A DNA stretch of 64,000 nucleotides from Parvibaculaceae bacterium (lineage in GTDB: Bacteria; Pseudomonadota; Alphaproteobacteria; Parvibaculales; Parvibaculaceae). The notes under the pieces are model-generated. The model saw nothing but the letters and a program-made list of their open reading frames with translations. It had not been told where the DNA came from and did no database searches. Shown here piece by piece: positions 18,211-27,736 of this stretch. Location of the stretch: assembly GCA_029209985.1 (NCBI GenBank), contig JARGNZ010000006.1:1-64000 (forward strand), read 5' to 3'. Numbering within the stretch: position 1 is the stretch's first letter; every line of letters begins with the position of its first letter. A program made the translations under genes and the position numbers.

Positions 18211-19866
18211 TTAATTTGATTTTTTCAGTCGGTAGAGAGCCGCCTCTAAGTCTGATGAAAAAATAACGTCGCCTGTTTTTGTGACCACAACGCCTGTGGG
18301 CACATGAGTTGGTAAGCCACCTTCTGGAGGGGCCAAGCCGATTGGTAGATCGGTGCCGATGTCTGTGCGCGTGCCATCTGGCGCGATTGCCGTGATTTTC
18401 TTTAAGGGCACTTCTGCCACGTAGAAGGTCCCATCGGCTGTAATGTCAAAACCTTCCGGTCCTTTTAAGTCTTCAATCACGGGTGTGATTGTGCTTGTTG
18501 CTAGATCAACTTTTGATATCCGGCCGAGGGCATATTCGGTGACATAAAGAGAACCGTCAGCGGCGTAATCCATATTGCCGGGAGTGACCAAGCCCGACAC
18601 GAGAATTGTTTTAGTGCCGTCTTCTGTCACGCTGCTCAAGGTGCCTTCGGCTAAGTTTGTGACGAGAAAATTACCATCTGGGAGGGGCAGAGCGTCTGTC
18701 GGCGTGGTAAAGCCGTGATGGGGGTGAGGTAGGTTTTTCTGGTCGGCAAGGTCCACCAGTTGTACGGCCCCGGCGGACCACCCTGCGAGGGCTAGCTTGC
18801 CATGGGCTGCGCCAAGATTGATCGGGTAATCAACACTTGAACCAAAAACGCGACCGATCTCGGTAACTTCTCCGGTGTCGGTAAAGGCTTTTCGGGCGGA
18901 AAATACATCGGCAATATAGACGACTTCGCGCCCATCCTCTTCACCGATATCTAGGTCAGCTGCTACCGCTAAAGGACCTCCGACAATCTCTGTCGCTTCG
19001 CCTGTCTCTGTGTTGATCTCGATGATGGCGTTGCGCGACATGTTTGAGATGAAGAGACGGTCATCATTATCGAAGGCCATGTTGTCAATGGCCGGTTCAA
19101 CATCGGCGACCAATGTGCGTTCGCCAGTTTCAATGTTGACCTTGTAGACAGCGCCTTCGGCTGTATCAACGGCCCAGAGTTGGCCTTTGCTATCAAAGTT
19201 GACGGCGGCTGGAATGGTAAAACCTTCGGCAATGACTTCAAGAGTGCCTGCGTCCACATCAACGCGTGCGATTTGACCTTTGAACCACAGGGGGCCGTAG
19301 AGTTTGCCGTCGGGTCCAAAGTCAAAGCCGTTTAAGCCGCCCATGCCTTCCATGATTTTTCGCGGCGGTGTGCTTCCTGTTGGGTCCAGTTCGTAGAGGG
19401 CATCGCCGAGAAAAACCTGTGTCGCAAAGAGGCGTCCATCTTGCTTCCATGCCGTAGAGTTTAGACCCGGCAGGCCAGAAGCCAATTTGATGTCATTGCC
19501 TTCTGGTGTGCGTAACCAATAGTCGCCTGCGAGAAAGGCCGTCCAGCCTAGTTCTCCATTGGGGCCTTCTTCGAGATCATCGGCCATGCCTTTGTAAGGC
19601 CCAATGAAAACGGATGTGGTTTTGTTGGCCACATCCACCTCATAAATGGTGCCCCCTAAGACGGAGCCTGCCAAAAGCCGATTGTCTTTTGTAAATGTGA
19701 GGCCGTGAATGCCGTGAAAGTCAGAGCCTTCTACAAATTTTTCGAGCGTGTAGGTTGGGGCGGTTGATTGGGTGGCCGCCTCTTTGTTTTGTTCTTCAGA
19801 ACAGGCGGTGAAAGCCAGTACGGCGGCGAGTGCTGTGCCAAGGTGCAGCTTGCGTGAGTGTTTCAT
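18211..19866 (-). CDS. SMP-30/gluconolactonase-like beta-propeller lipoprotein
   Basis: Predicted 551-residue lipoprotein. The N-terminus is a signal peptide with lipobox FTAC (Cys22), so it should be membrane anchored. The rest is a chain of NHL/SMP-30-like blades: repeated motifs such as NGFDFGPDGKLYGPLWF, VNFDSKGQLWAVDT, NMAFDNDDRLFISNM, MDYAADGSLYVTEY and FDITADGTFYVAEV at roughly 45-residue spacing. The length suits two propellers or one large one. SMP-30-fold enzymes are metal-dependent lactonases or hydrolases, but the metal ligands cannot be assigned here, so the activity is open. The HIT gene is 20 bases upstream and in the same direction, so the three genes from 21630 to 18211 may form one operon. 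Confidence 0.75.
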   Translation of the reverse strand: MKHSRKLHLGTALAAVLAFTACSEEQNKEAATQSTAPTYTLEKFVEGSDFHGIHGLTFTKDNRLLAGSVLGGTIYEVDVANKTTSVFIGPYKGMADDLEEGPNGELGWTAFLAGDYWLRTPEGNDIKLASGLPGLNSTAWKQDGRLFATQVFLGDALYELDPTGSTPPRKIMEGMGGLNGFDFGPDGKLYGPLWFKGQIARVDVDAGTLEVIAEGFTIPAAVNFDSKGQLWAVDTAEGAVYKVNIETGERTLVADVEPAIDNMAFDNDDRLFISNMSRNAIIEINTETGEATEIVGGPLAVAADLDIGEEDGREVVYIADVFSARKAFTDTGEVTEIGRVFGSSVDYPINLGAAHGKLALAGWSAGAVQLVDLADQKNLPHPHHGFTTPTDALPLPDGNFLVTNLAEGTLSSVTEDGTKTILVSGLVTPGNMDYAADGSLYVTEYALGRISKVDLATSTITPVIEDLKGPEGFDITADGTFYVAEVPLKKITAIAPDGTRTDIGTDLPIGLAPPEGGLPTHVPTGVVVTKTGDVIFSSDLEAALYRLKKSN

Positions 19867-19886
19867 TCTTTCCTCCCCAGGATCAG

Positions 19887-20303
19887 TTATAGATTTTGTA
19901 TAATTTTCTCGGCTTGCGCCTCAAGCAGTTTGAAGTCTGCGAGGTCGCGGGCGTGGAATTTTAAGTCTATCCCGCCTTCGCGTGGAATGATGTGCGTATG
20001 AATGTGGAAGACTGTTTGGCCTGCCTCAGAACCGTTGAGCTGGGCGATCATGACGCCGGGTTTGTCAGAGGCGTTTTTGACAGCGCGGGCGACAGTTTGA
20101 ACCGTTGTGGCCATGGCGGCTGCGTATTCTGGCGACAAATCAAATAGGTTTTCGGCGGGGAATTTTGGAATAACCAGCGTATGCATATCGACTTGAGGCA
20201 TGACATCCATGAAAGCGAACGTTTTTTCATCTTCATACACTTTGAAGCAGGGCGCTTCCCCGCGCAGAATTTTAGCGAAGATATTATTGTCGTCGTAAGC
20301 CAT
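19887..20303 (-). CDS. HIT family protein (histidine triad nucleotide hydrolase)
   Basis: A 138-residue HIT protein. The triad HIHTH is in VFHIHTHIIPR near residue 100, and the N-terminal block FAKILRGEAPCFKVYEDEKTFAFMDVMPQ is typical of the Hint/HinT branch, which hydrolyses AMP-linked phosphoramidates. The ATG at 20303 has AGGAAA upstream; the frame is open for 48 codons further but shows no family similarity. It lies between the FemAB-like gene (41 bases upstream) and the lipoprotein gene (20 bases downstream), all on the minus strand. Confidence 0.92.
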   Translation of the reverse strand: MAYDDNNIFAKILRGEAPCFKVYEDEKTFAFMDVMPQVDMHTLVIPKFPAENLFDLSPEYAAAMATTVQTVARAVKNASDKPGVMIAQLNGSEAGQTVFHIHTHIIPREGGIDLKFHARDLADFKLLEAQAEKIIQNL

Positions 20304-20343
20304 TGATCGTTTCCTGTCGTGTTCTTGGACGCCTACTGGACGC

Positions 20344-21630
20344 CTATTGGGGGTCGTCTTTTTTGTTATCTGCGGGTGAGGCGGTTTCTGATGAGGGGTG
20401 GCGAAAGGGCGTGCGCTCGCCAAGCATGTCGTTGTGTTGGGCAACATGCTCGCGCTCGCGCTCTACGTAATCGGCCACAGCCTCACGGAAGTTCGGATTA
20501 GAAATGTAGTGGGCGGAATAGGTGAGTGTTGGTAAATATCCACGCGCCAATTTGTGGGCGCCTTGAGCGCCTGCTTCTACACGGCTAAGGCCCCGTGAAA
20601 TGGCGAAATCGATTGCTTGATAATAGCAGCATTCAAAGTGCAAGAAGGGGTGCTGTTCGATACATCCCCAATTACGTCCGAACAGTGTTTCTGACCCAAT
20701 AAAATTAAGCGCCCCCGCTATATATTGTTCGTTACGTTTTGCGAGAATGAGCAAGGTTTGTTCGGGCATGGTTTTGTTGATGAGGGAGAAAAAACCGCGG
20801 GACAAATAGGGGGTTCCCCATTTGCGCATGCCGGTATCTTGATAAAACTCATAGAAGGCATCCCAATGGGCTTCGGTTAGATTTGCACCTGTGACCCATT
20901 CGAAGATGATGCCGTTTTCTACTGCCCGTTCTCGTTCTTTCCGCAGGTTTTTTCGTTTGCGTGAGGCGAGATCGTTCAAGAAATCATCAAAGGTGGCGTA
21001 GTTGTTATTTTCCCAATGAAATTGTTGGTCTGTGCGTTGGAGCAATCCTAAGTCGCCGAGGTGTTCATATTGGGCTTTATCTAAGAAGGTGAAATGAATG
21101 GAGGAGACTTCTGCTTGGCGGGCCAGTTCAACCGCGGCGGCTAACAGTTGGTCCTCGATCATTTGTTGCAGTGGGCCGGGACGGGCTAAAATCCGTCGGC
21201 CTGTGGCGGGGGTGAAGGGAACCGAGACTTGCAACTTCGGATAATAGTTGCCGCCTGCACGTTCAAACGCATCTGCCCACCCATGATCAAAAACATATTC
21301 CCCTTGGCTGTGGTTTTTCAAATACATCGGCATCACGCCAAGGGCCGTGCCGGTTTCGTCTTCGACGAGTAGGTGATGAGGTGCCCAGCCACTTGCCGCA
21401 CAGGCTGAGCCGCTTTCTTCTAAGGCGTGCAAAAAGGCGTGGGTGATGAATGGATTGCTGGGGATGTTGCCACCGGGGTTTGCGCAAGCGTCCCATTGGC
21501 TGGCTGGAATTTCTGAGATGTTGTGGAGGACTTTCACCACTTGCGTGACAGCGGGTGTTGCCGCTTCAGAATGGTCTGCATCGGGGGAGGCGTTGGTGTC
21601 TTTATTTGGCTCTTTTGTCGGCCGGCTCAC
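20344..21630 (-). CDS. FemAB/GNAT-like protein (COG3146, DUF482)
   Basis: A 428-residue member of the COG3146 family, often annotated as peptidogalycan biosynthesis protein or GNAT N-acetyltransferase. Recognisable blocks are NPFITHAFLHALEESG near residue 60, HGWADAFERAGGNYYPKLQVSVPFTPATG near 120, FHWENNNYATFDDFLNDLASRKRKNLRKER near 215, and the C-terminal FECCYYQAIDFAISRGLSRVEAGAQGAHKLARGYLP. The substrate is unknown; the fold relates it to acyl or aminoacyl transferases. Both termini (about 30 residues each) are low complexity. First gene of the run FemAB-like, HIT, lipoprotein. Confidence 0.85.
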   Translation of the reverse strand: MSRPTKEPNKDTNASPDADHSEAATPAVTQVVKVLHNISEIPASQWDACANPGGNIPSNPFITHAFLHALEESGSACAASGWAPHHLLVEDETGTALGVMPMYLKNHSQGEYVFDHGWADAFERAGGNYYPKLQVSVPFTPATGRRILARPGPLQQMIEDQLLAAAVELARQAEVSSIHFTFLDKAQYEHLGDLGLLQRTDQQFHWENNNYATFDDFLNDLASRKRKNLRKERERAVENGIIFEWVTGANLTEAHWDAFYEFYQDTGMRKWGTPYLSRGFFSLINKTMPEQTLLILAKRNEQYIAGALNFIGSETLFGRNWGCIEQHPFLHFECCYYQAIDFAISRGLSRVEAGAQGAHKLARGYLPTLTYSAHYISNPNFREAVADYVEREREHVAQHNDMLGERTPFRHPSSETASPADNKKDDPQ

Positions 21631-21826
21631 TCTGAAATTCCCTGTCTATCACTATTGGGCACTAGATTAAGCTGAATGATGAGAAAGACAAAGGGCACAT
21701 TCAAAAATTCCCTATTTACGAGGAATAAAGCGGGAGGTGAATGTTTTGCGATTTTTCAAAACTGTTAGTAAACTGTCACAAAATTGCACGCTTGCAAAAT
21801 AGAAGGCTATAGGGGGAGATGAGCTT

Positions 21827-22723
21827 TTGGACTTTCTAACGAATATGGATTGGGTGTTGCCGTTGCGGCATGAGGCGCTGACGGTTATTTTCAACATTTT
21901 CACATGGATGGGGTACACGCCTTTCTTTTTGATCGCCATTCCAGCGATATATTGGGGTTGGCGTAAGGATGTTGGGCACCGGCTCGCGTTGATTGTTTTT
22001 GCCTCGGCAGTTTTGAACGCCTTCTTGAAAGACTATTGGCAAAACCCACGCCCAGACGTGCTCTATGCGCTAGATGGACGGGTTGGCGGATCGTACGGCA
22101 TGCCAAGTGGTCATGCTCAAATTGGCGTGGTGATGTGGTTTTGGCTTGCTTATGAAGTGAGGCAGCAATGGGAGGCCAAGTGGGCTTACTGGGCTGCGGG
22201 TTTTATTGCCGTAGGCATTGTTCTAAGCCGGTTGTATCTTGGTGTTCATGACATTGAAGATGTTTTGATGGGGTCTGTGCTTGGGGTGCTGAGCCTTGTT
22301 GTGTTCTATGCGCTCTTGTCGCCGATGGGCGATCGCTGGCGCTCTTTATCGTGGCCGATTCAAGTTTCGGCTGTGCTGCTTGCTTTGGTTGCACTTGTGT
22401 ATGTGTGGCCCAAAGCTGAAGGTGCAGGGGAAGCGGCTTCTATTGCCGGGTTCTTGTTGGGCTGGGTGCTGGGGGCTCTTCTGGAGCAAAATTATCTCAG
22501 GTTTGAACCTGCCCGTTTAATGCTCGTGCGCCTTGCTGCCGTCGTTCTTGGCGTTGTGTCGGTGTTTTGGGTCTTTGGCGAGGTGCGTTCAGTGGCAGAT
22601 GGCTTAGGATCTAGCGATTGGATTTATCTGATTTCCGGCAGCATTGTCGCGTTTTACATCAGTTTCGGCGCACCGTTGCTTATGGTGGTGACGCGTTTGG
22701 CGCGCCGAATTGAAAGTCGTTAG
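21827..22723 (+). CDS. PAP2-superfamily membrane phosphatase
   Basis: A 298-residue integral membrane protein with about seven hydrophobic helices. The three lipid-phosphatase motifs are present: KDYWQNPRP (KX6RP) near residue 68, GMPSGHAQ (PSGH) near 90, and SRLYLGVHDIEDV (SRX5HX3D) near 135. It should remove phosphate from a lipid such as phosphatidic acid or undecaprenyl diphosphate, with the active site facing the periplasm; which one cannot be told. The start is TTG with GGGGGAGA about 7 bases upstream; an ATG six codons in is an alternative. It is flanked by oppositely oriented genes on both sides. Confidence 0.87.
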   Translation: MDFLTNMDWVLPLRHEALTVIFNIFTWMGYTPFFLIAIPAIYWGWRKDVGHRLALIVFASAVLNAFLKDYWQNPRPDVLYALDGRVGGSYGMPSGHAQIGVVMWFWLAYEVRQQWEAKWAYWAAGFIAVGIVLSRLYLGVHDIEDVLMGSVLGVLSLVVFYALLSPMGDRWRSLSWPIQVSAVLLALVALVYVWPKAEGAGEAASIAGFLLGWVLGALLEQNYLRFEPARLMLVRLAAVVLGVVSVFWVFGEVRSVADGLGSSDWIYLISGSIVAFYISFGAPLLMVVTRLARRIESR

Positions 22724-22752
22724 GGAGAGGTCAAGATTGATTGAGTTGGAAA

Positions 22753-23232
22753 TCAATCAATTTCGAAGATGGCATCTACTTCCACAGCGACATTAAAAGG
22801 AAGGCTGGTAGCGCCCACTGCGAAGCGGGCGTGCCGGCCTTTTTCTTCAAATGCGGCAACCATGAGGTCTGATGCGCCATTGATGACGGCTGGGTGGTCA
22901 CCAAACTCTGGTACGCAATTGACGAAGCCGCCCAATTTTACGCAAGCCTTCACACGGGTGAGATCGCCGTCACACGCAGCTTTCAGTTGGGCGATGATGT
23001 TGATTGCGCACAAGCGGGCGGCGGCTTGGCCTTCTTCAACGGAAAATTCTGTGCCTAACTTTCCTTGAAATTGAAGCCCGCCACTGGCCACGGGTACTTG
23101 ACCGGAAATGAAAACTTGTTTTTGACTAATGGTGTAAGGGGCGTAATTACCTGCAACGCCACCGGCTTCCGGCAAGGTGATGCCAATCTCTGCCAGGCGA
23201 CCTTCAACTGTATTTCGGGCGGGTGTGCTCAT
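22753..23232 (-). CDS. RidA/YjgF family protein
   Basis: A 159-residue protein of the RidA superfamily, in the longer YjgF-like subgroup. Visible family blocks are LPEAGGVAGNYAPYTISQKQVFISGQVP near the start, AARLCAINIIAQLKAACDGDLTRVKACVKLGGFVNCVPEF in the middle and RHARFAVGATSLPFNVAVEVDAIFEI at the end. The arginine in HARFAVG takes the place used by RidA to bind the substrate carboxylate. RidA deaminates reactive enamine/imine intermediates. This longer subgroup is less well studied, so the activity is only inferred. Single gene, convergent with the PAP2 gene. Confidence 0.87.
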   Translation of the reverse strand: MSTPARNTVEGRLAEIGITLPEAGGVAGNYAPYTISQKQVFISGQVPVASGGLQFQGKLGTEFSVEEGQAAARLCAINIIAQLKAACDGDLTRVKACVKLGGFVNCVPEFGDHPAVINGASDLMVAAFEEKGRHARFAVGATSLPFNVAVEVDAIFEID

Positions 23233-23261
23233 TCTTTTTAACTCCCAATTATTTTCTTGCG

Positions 23262-23276
23262 ACCGCTTTAAGCGGT
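23262..23276. promoter_or_regulatory. 7-1-7 palindrome upstream of ridA-like gene
   Basis: ACCGCTT-T-AAGCGGT is a perfect inverted repeat 30 bases before the RidA-like start. It may be an operator or a 5'-leader hairpin. The surrounding 240-base gap otherwise shows no gene. Confidence 0.35.
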
Positions 23277-23472
23277 GGTCCGATCGTGTATGGATATTGA
23301 CACCATAACGGACTTTCAGGGAGACCTAAATGAGGGAAGGGGTTTTAAGCACTCAAGTGAGGTGGGCCACGCAATCTAACTTTATGGCAGTTCTTTGATT
23401 GGGGGACTGGCGAGCTGACCCATATCAAGCCCTTGTGGGTTTGATGTCGCAGAATGCAATAGGGGCTAGGGC

Positions 23473-24195
23473 TTACGCTTGTGCGCGTAGGCTGCCGTCT
23501 GGGCGTTTATGTTTTTCGCGGTACATTGCACGGTCGGCACGGTCGATGAGCTCTGCTGCGGCCGTTGAGCCATCGTAAGACGCAAGGCCAATGCTGGCGC
23601 TCACTGAAAGTCTATGTCCATGCCACGGCACGATCAAACGGCCAATTTTTCTGGCCATTGTACGGGCGCGTTCTCGTGCTTTTGCGTGTTCGCCGCGCAC
23701 GAAGAGAACAGCAAATTCGTCGCCACCCAGTCTTGCTGCAAAATCGGTTGTGCGAATGGATCGGCGCAAAAAATCACCAACGCGACTCAAGACTTCATCC
23801 CCGGCAGCATGTCCGTAGGTGTCGTTGATGTTCTTGAATTTGTTTAGATCGAAGTATGCCAACACGCCGTTTTCGTCATACCGAGCTGCGCTAAAGAGAT
23901 TGCGATTGAGCACTTCCTTAAAACCACGACGATTGTAGAGGCCGGTGAGTTCATCTGTTTGTGCCAAGGATTCTAATGTGCTGACCCGCGCGGATAATTC
24001 AGCGATACGCTGTTCTGCTTCGGACGCATACTCCAAGGCGCGGCGGGTGATTTCTGATGGATCTGTGGCCCCATCTACGCCCCGTATTAGTTTTGTGCGT
24101 ACCCGCATTTCAAGCGAGTCAATAACAGGGTGAATGCCTTTTCCCATGCTGGGTGTGAAGGCTTTACCGGCGCGTTCTGAATATGTATTCGACAT
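23473..24195 (-). CDS. GGDEF-domain diguanylate cyclase
   Basis: A 240-residue soluble protein. Residues 1-75 contain no recognised sensor domain and end in a predicted coiled coil (EYASEAEQRIAELSARVSTLE). The GGDEF domain follows: LTGLYNRRGFKEVLN, AYFDLNKFKNINDTYGHAAGDEVL, and the intact active loop RLGGDEFAVLF. An inhibitory I-site RTTD sits exactly five residues before GGDEF. So it should make c-di-GMP and be feedback inhibited. The ATG at 24195 has GAGGGGAC 5 bases upstream; an in-frame ATG 19 codons earlier has none. No EAL domain. Confidence 0.92.
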   Translation of the reverse strand: MSNTYSERAGKAFTPSMGKGIHPVIDSLEMRVRTKLIRGVDGATDPSEITRRALEYASEAEQRIAELSARVSTLESLAQTDELTGLYNRRGFKEVLNRNLFSAARYDENGVLAYFDLNKFKNINDTYGHAAGDEVLSRVGDFLRRSIRTTDFAARLGGDEFAVLFVRGEHAKARERARTMARKIGRLIVPWHGHRLSVSASIGLASYDGSTAAAELIDRADRAMYREKHKRPDGSLRAQA

Positions 24196-24428
24196 CTGTC
24201 CCCTCAATCCAGGCATAAATGACCTGTTGTTGAATTGAGAAACGCAAGGCACGTGCCAATTATTTTTTGAGGAATAGCAAGGCTTTCAATCGAGATAGTT
24301 GGGTTAGGCGGCATTTTTTTCCTAGCGTAGGTGAGGAAAATGCTGCCCTTGGACAGGTTTTGCCGCGTTTTGATCGCCCAAGTTGGGCGCTCAGGGGGGA
24401 TGGTGAGAACCGGTTTGCTGCGGGAGAT

Positions 24429-25400
24429 TTAGTTTACCGGATCGGGCAGCGGTTGGTTGGCAAAGAACGCATCCAAGTTGTCTATGGCCCGAAAGCCCAT
24501 GGCGTCGCGTGTTTCTAAGGTGGCGGTTCCAAGGTGAGGGAGCAAAAAGGCATTTTGGAGTGTGCGGTATCGTGGGTCTATGTTGGGTTCATTGGCATAT
24601 ACATCCAGTCCCACAGCTGAAAGTCTGCCGGAGTGTAGGGCGGCAATGAGGGCGTCATCATCTACCAGATCGCCGCGTGCGGTATTAATGAGCATGGCAC
24701 CGGGTTTGAAGTGGGCGAGGGCGGCGGTGTTAATGATGCCTTTCGTTTCGGCGTTTGAGGCAGCATGGAGGGAGATGATATCGCACGCTGCATAGAGGCT
24801 CTCGGCGGTGTCGTGAAAGGTTGCATCACCTTCTTTTTCTGGGCTGAGACGGGTGCGGTTGTGATAGTGAATTTTCATTCCAAAGGCCCGTGCGCGCGCG
24901 GCTGTGGCTTGGCCAATGCGGCCCATTCCAAAAATACCTAGTGTCTTACCGCTTAAATCAGTTCCCAACATGCCGGTGGGCGACCAGCGCGCCCATTTGC
25001 CAGACTGAATGCTTTGAAGTCCTTGTGCGGCCCCTCTGGCAGCTCCTAGCAAGAGAAGGAGTGCAATGTCTGCTGTGGCGTTTGTTACAACGTCGGGTGT
25101 GTTGGTGACGCGGATAGCCCGTTGAGAGGCCGCCTCAATGTTGATGTGATCGTAACCAACGGAGAAGGTGGATATGATTTTTATCGAGTGGGGTAGGCGC
25201 TTGATGATAGAAGCGCTTAAATTATCGGAGACGCAGGGCAAAAGTGCGTCCATGCCATGGGCAAGATCAATGATTTCATCTCCTGAGAGCTGGCGGTCGT
25301 CTTGGTTCCACCAAATGTCATAGGAGACGCGCAGGCGTGCTTCGGCGGCAGGTGTGAGCTTGCGGGTGACTAAGACTTTAGGTCGGCTGTGTATGGTCAT
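24429..25400 (-). CDS. D-isomer-specific 2-hydroxyacid dehydrogenase
   Basis: A 323-residue NAD(P)-dependent dehydrogenase of the glyoxylate/hydroxypyruvate reductase branch. The nucleotide-binding motif GKTLGIFGMGRIGQATAARA is near residue 150. Catalytic Arg is in LINTARGDLVDDDAL, Glu in GLDVYANEPNID and His in FLLPHLGTATLETR. It would reduce glyoxylate or hydroxypyruvate. The ATG at 25400 is preferred by comparison with the family start. An ATG at 25430 overlaps the dinB stop (TAATG) and would add ten residues, so translational coupling to dinB is possible. Confidence 0.88.
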   Translation of the reverse strand: MTIHSRPKVLVTRKLTPAAEARLRVSYDIWWNQDDRQLSGDEIIDLAHGMDALLPCVSDNLSASIIKRLPHSIKIISTFSVGYDHINIEAASQRAIRVTNTPDVVTNATADIALLLLLGAARGAAQGLQSIQSGKWARWSPTGMLGTDLSGKTLGIFGMGRIGQATAARARAFGMKIHYHNRTRLSPEKEGDATFHDTAESLYAACDIISLHAASNAETKGIINTAALAHFKPGAMLINTARGDLVDDDALIAALHSGRLSAVGLDVYANEPNIDPRYRTLQNAFLLPHLGTATLETRDAMGFRAIDNLDAFFANQPLPDPVN

Positions 25401-25429
25401 CGGTCTCTCAATTTTTAGGGCGATGGGCA

Positions 25430-26749
25430 TTACGAGGAGGGCTTGGACTTTGGTTTTAGGCCTCGCCCTTTGCCAATGGCGGTGTCCCCAAACTTCGCGC
25501 GTAACTGATCCATGGCACGCTCTGCGTCGGCATTCTTTTCTGCTTCCGGGTTGAGCATGTCGGGTGGGTCTGCGTAATTGGCCGCGCTCAAATTAGAGAT
25601 CCCCACCCCTAAGAGCCGAAACGGGGTGCCATTGGCTTCTTTGCGCAATAGGGGGTCGGCGATTTTGAAAATCACATCGGCTAATTGAGTGGGGTCCGGC
25701 AACGATTGGCTGCGGGTGCGTGACTTAAAGTCGGGTGTTTTGAGTTTGAGGACAACGGTTTTGCCCGCATGTTCTGTGGTTTTTGCGCGGTGCGAAACCT
25801 TTTCACACATGCGCCACAAACGCTTAGAAAGAATTTCAACATCGCGCACGTCTTCAGGGAAGGTGATCTCGTTGGAAATACTTTTGGTCGGTCGGTGCGG
25901 TTTGATGGTGCGCGTGTCTTTGCCGCGTGAAAGCTGGTAAAGCCGCAAACCCATTTGGCCGTACCGGCTGGCAAGGGCTTTCTCATCTAGGCGCCACAGG
26001 TGTTTAATTTTGGTGATGCCGTCGCTTGCCAGTTTCTTTTGCAAGGCTTTGCCGACGCCCCAAATAATACCGACGGGCTTGTCTTCTAAAAAGCTTTCGG
26101 TTTCTGCTTGGCCGATCACAGAAAACCCGCGCGGCTTATCGAAGTCAGAGGCAATCTTTGCCAAGAACTTGTTATGGCTAAGGCCGATTGAAACTGAGAT
26201 ACCGATGTCGCGTTCAATTTCTTTTGTCAACTTAGCAAGCACGATCACGGGTGGGGCGTGGTGGAGGCGTTGTGTGCCGGTTAGGTCCATGAAGGCCTCA
26301 TCGATGGATAGAGGTTCAACCAAGGGGGTTAAAGCTTTCATGCGATCTCGTATTTCTTTGCCGACGCTTGCATATTTGCTCATGTTTGGTGCCATGAAAA
26401 TGGCATCTGGGCAGAGCGCTTTGGCTTTGAATGCAGGCATTGCAGAGCGCACGCCGTAGGTTCTGGCAATGTAGCAGCAGGTGCTCACGACCCCGCGCTT
26501 TCCCCCGCCGATGATAAGGGGTTTGTCGTGTAGGTCTGGATTGTCGCGTTTTTCAACAGACGCGTAGAATGCATCGCAATCGAGATGGGCAATGGAGAGA
26601 TCAAACAGCTCTGCATGGGTGAGTAGGCGCGGTTTGCTACATGTTGGGCACCGTCGCAGGGGCGGTTTATGTGCCGGACGAAAAAAAGGTGTCAGGCAAT
26701 CTCGGCACAGGCCTGTCGGCGTTTGTTGAGAGTGGTTGGGCTTATCCAT
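25430..26749 (-). CDS. dinB: DNA polymerase IV (Y family) with N-terminal zinc motif
   Basis: A 439-residue error-prone translesion polymerase. The palm carries [16 protein letters not shown] and [12 protein letters not shown] with the metal-binding Asp/Glu residues; the little-finger domain follows from about 290. Ahead of the polymerase is an extension of about 50 residues with two CxxC pairs (CRDCLTPF and CPTCSKPR), probably binding zinc, a feature of alphaproteobacterial DinB. Canonical DinB is about 350 residues, so the extension and a C-terminal KPKSKPSS tail account for the difference. The ATG overlaps the stop of the ROK gene (ATGGATAA), which supports this start and implies coupling. 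No LexA box was recognised. Confidence 0.93.
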   Translation of the reverse strand: MDKPNHSQQTPTGLCRDCLTPFFRPAHKPPLRRCPTCSKPRLLTHAELFDLSIAHLDCDAFYASVEKRDNPDLHDKPLIIGGGKRGVVSTCCYIARTYGVRSAMPAFKAKALCPDAIFMAPNMSKYASVGKEIRDRMKALTPLVEPLSIDEAFMDLTGTQRLHHAPPVIVLAKLTKEIERDIGISVSIGLSHNKFLAKIASDFDKPRGFSVIGQAETESFLEDKPVGIIWGVGKALQKKLASDGITKIKHLWRLDEKALASRYGQMGLRLYQLSRGKDTRTIKPHRPTKSISNEITFPEDVRDVEILSKRLWRMCEKVSHRAKTTEHAGKTVVLKLKTPDFKSRTRSQSLPDPTQLADVIFKIADPLLRKEANGTPFRLLGVGISNLSAANYADPPDMLNPEAEKNADAERAMDQLRAKFGDTAIGKGRGLKPKSKPSS

Positions 26750-27686
26750 TCGCACGCTCGGTGGCGATGAGGCGGGCTTCGTGAGCTGTCCATAACCATG
26801 CGGCACCGCGCACACCGCTGGAATCCCCATGTTGGTTTTGCAGCAGTCGTGTGACCACTTGATCGGAGAAAACATGCGCGCCCCATAATTTGGGGACTTG
26901 GGTGTAGAGGCTTGGAATGTTGGACATGCCGCCGCCTAAGACAATGACGTCGGGGTCAAGAATGTTGATGATGGTTGCGAGGCCACGGGCGAGGCGGTCG
27001 TGGTAGAGGTCTAGTGCCTGATTTATTTTGGCCTGTTCTGGTGTTTGCGTGCTGAGGTAAGGGTGGGCGCTTACCTCTTCATTCGTTAAATTGAGATCGT
27101 TGTTGGCGTTAAAACCGGGGCCAGATAGCCATGTTTCAACGCACCCTCGTTTGCCGCAATAACACTTTGGGCCGGGTAATTCTTCTGGGGTCATCCACGG
27201 TAATTGAATGTGCCCCCATTCACCTGCAATCGCGTTAGGGCCGGTGACTAAGTTTTTATCGCAGATAAAGCCGCCACCAACGCCGGTGCCCAAAATGACA
27301 CCGAAGACAGAGCGGAAGCCGTGGCCCGCACCGTCAGCCGCTTCGGAGAGGGCGAAGCAATCGGCATCATTGGCAAGGCGTACGGGACGATTGAGCAGGT
27401 TTGTGAGGTCCGTTTCTAATGGCTTGCCGATGAGGCACACACTATTTGCATTCTTCACCAAGCCCGTTTGGGGGGAGATGGCGCCGGGCATACCAATGCC
27501 TACGGGTGCGCCGGTCGCACTGGGTTCTTTTTGACTGAGAGCATCTACAACCGTTGCGAGGGCTTGTAGGGTGACGGCGTAATTGCCTTGGGGGGTGGGC
27601 AAGCGATGGCGGGCAATGATTTCGCCTGTCGCGTCCATCACAACGCCTTCAATTTTTGTCCCGCCAAGGTCAATGCCGATGCGCAT
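26742..27686 (-). CDS. ROK-family sugar kinase
   Basis: A 314-residue ROK protein without the HTH domain of ROK repressors, so a kinase. The phosphate-binding [13 protein letters not shown] is at the N-terminus. ROK signatures follow: [34 protein letters not shown] and the zinc-binding [17 protein letters not shown]. The pattern is closest to fructokinase/N-acetylglucosamine kinase types, but the sugar cannot be fixed. The ATG at 27686 follows AAGGAC; an upstream ATG seven codons earlier is possible. It overlaps dinB by 8 bases and follows a HAD gene by 50 bases. Confidence 0.9.
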   Translation of the reverse strand: MRIGIDLGGTKIEGVVMDATGEIIARHRLPTPQGNYAVTLQALATVVDALSQKEPSATGAPVGIGMPGAISPQTGLVKNANSVCLIGKPLETDLTNLLNRPVRLANDADCFALSEAADGAGHGFRSVFGVILGTGVGGGFICDKNLVTGPNAIAGEWGHIQLPWMTPEELPGPKCYCGKRGCVETWLSGPGFNANNDLNLTNEEVSAHPYLSTQTPEQAKINQALDLYHDRLARGLATIINILDPDVIVLGGGMSNIPSLYTQVPKLWGAHVFSDQVVTRLLQNQHGDSSGVRGAAWLWTAHEARLIATERANG

Positions 27687-27736
27687 CAATTTCGTCCTTC
27701 GTTTCAACTCTTGTCTTTGGGGCTGTGTGGGGTGTG

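Noticed and set aside
24267-24518. An 83-codon plus-strand frame near the hydroxyacid dehydrogenase
   Set aside because: It overlaps the end of a well-supported minus-strand gene and has no recognisable domain or ribosome site.
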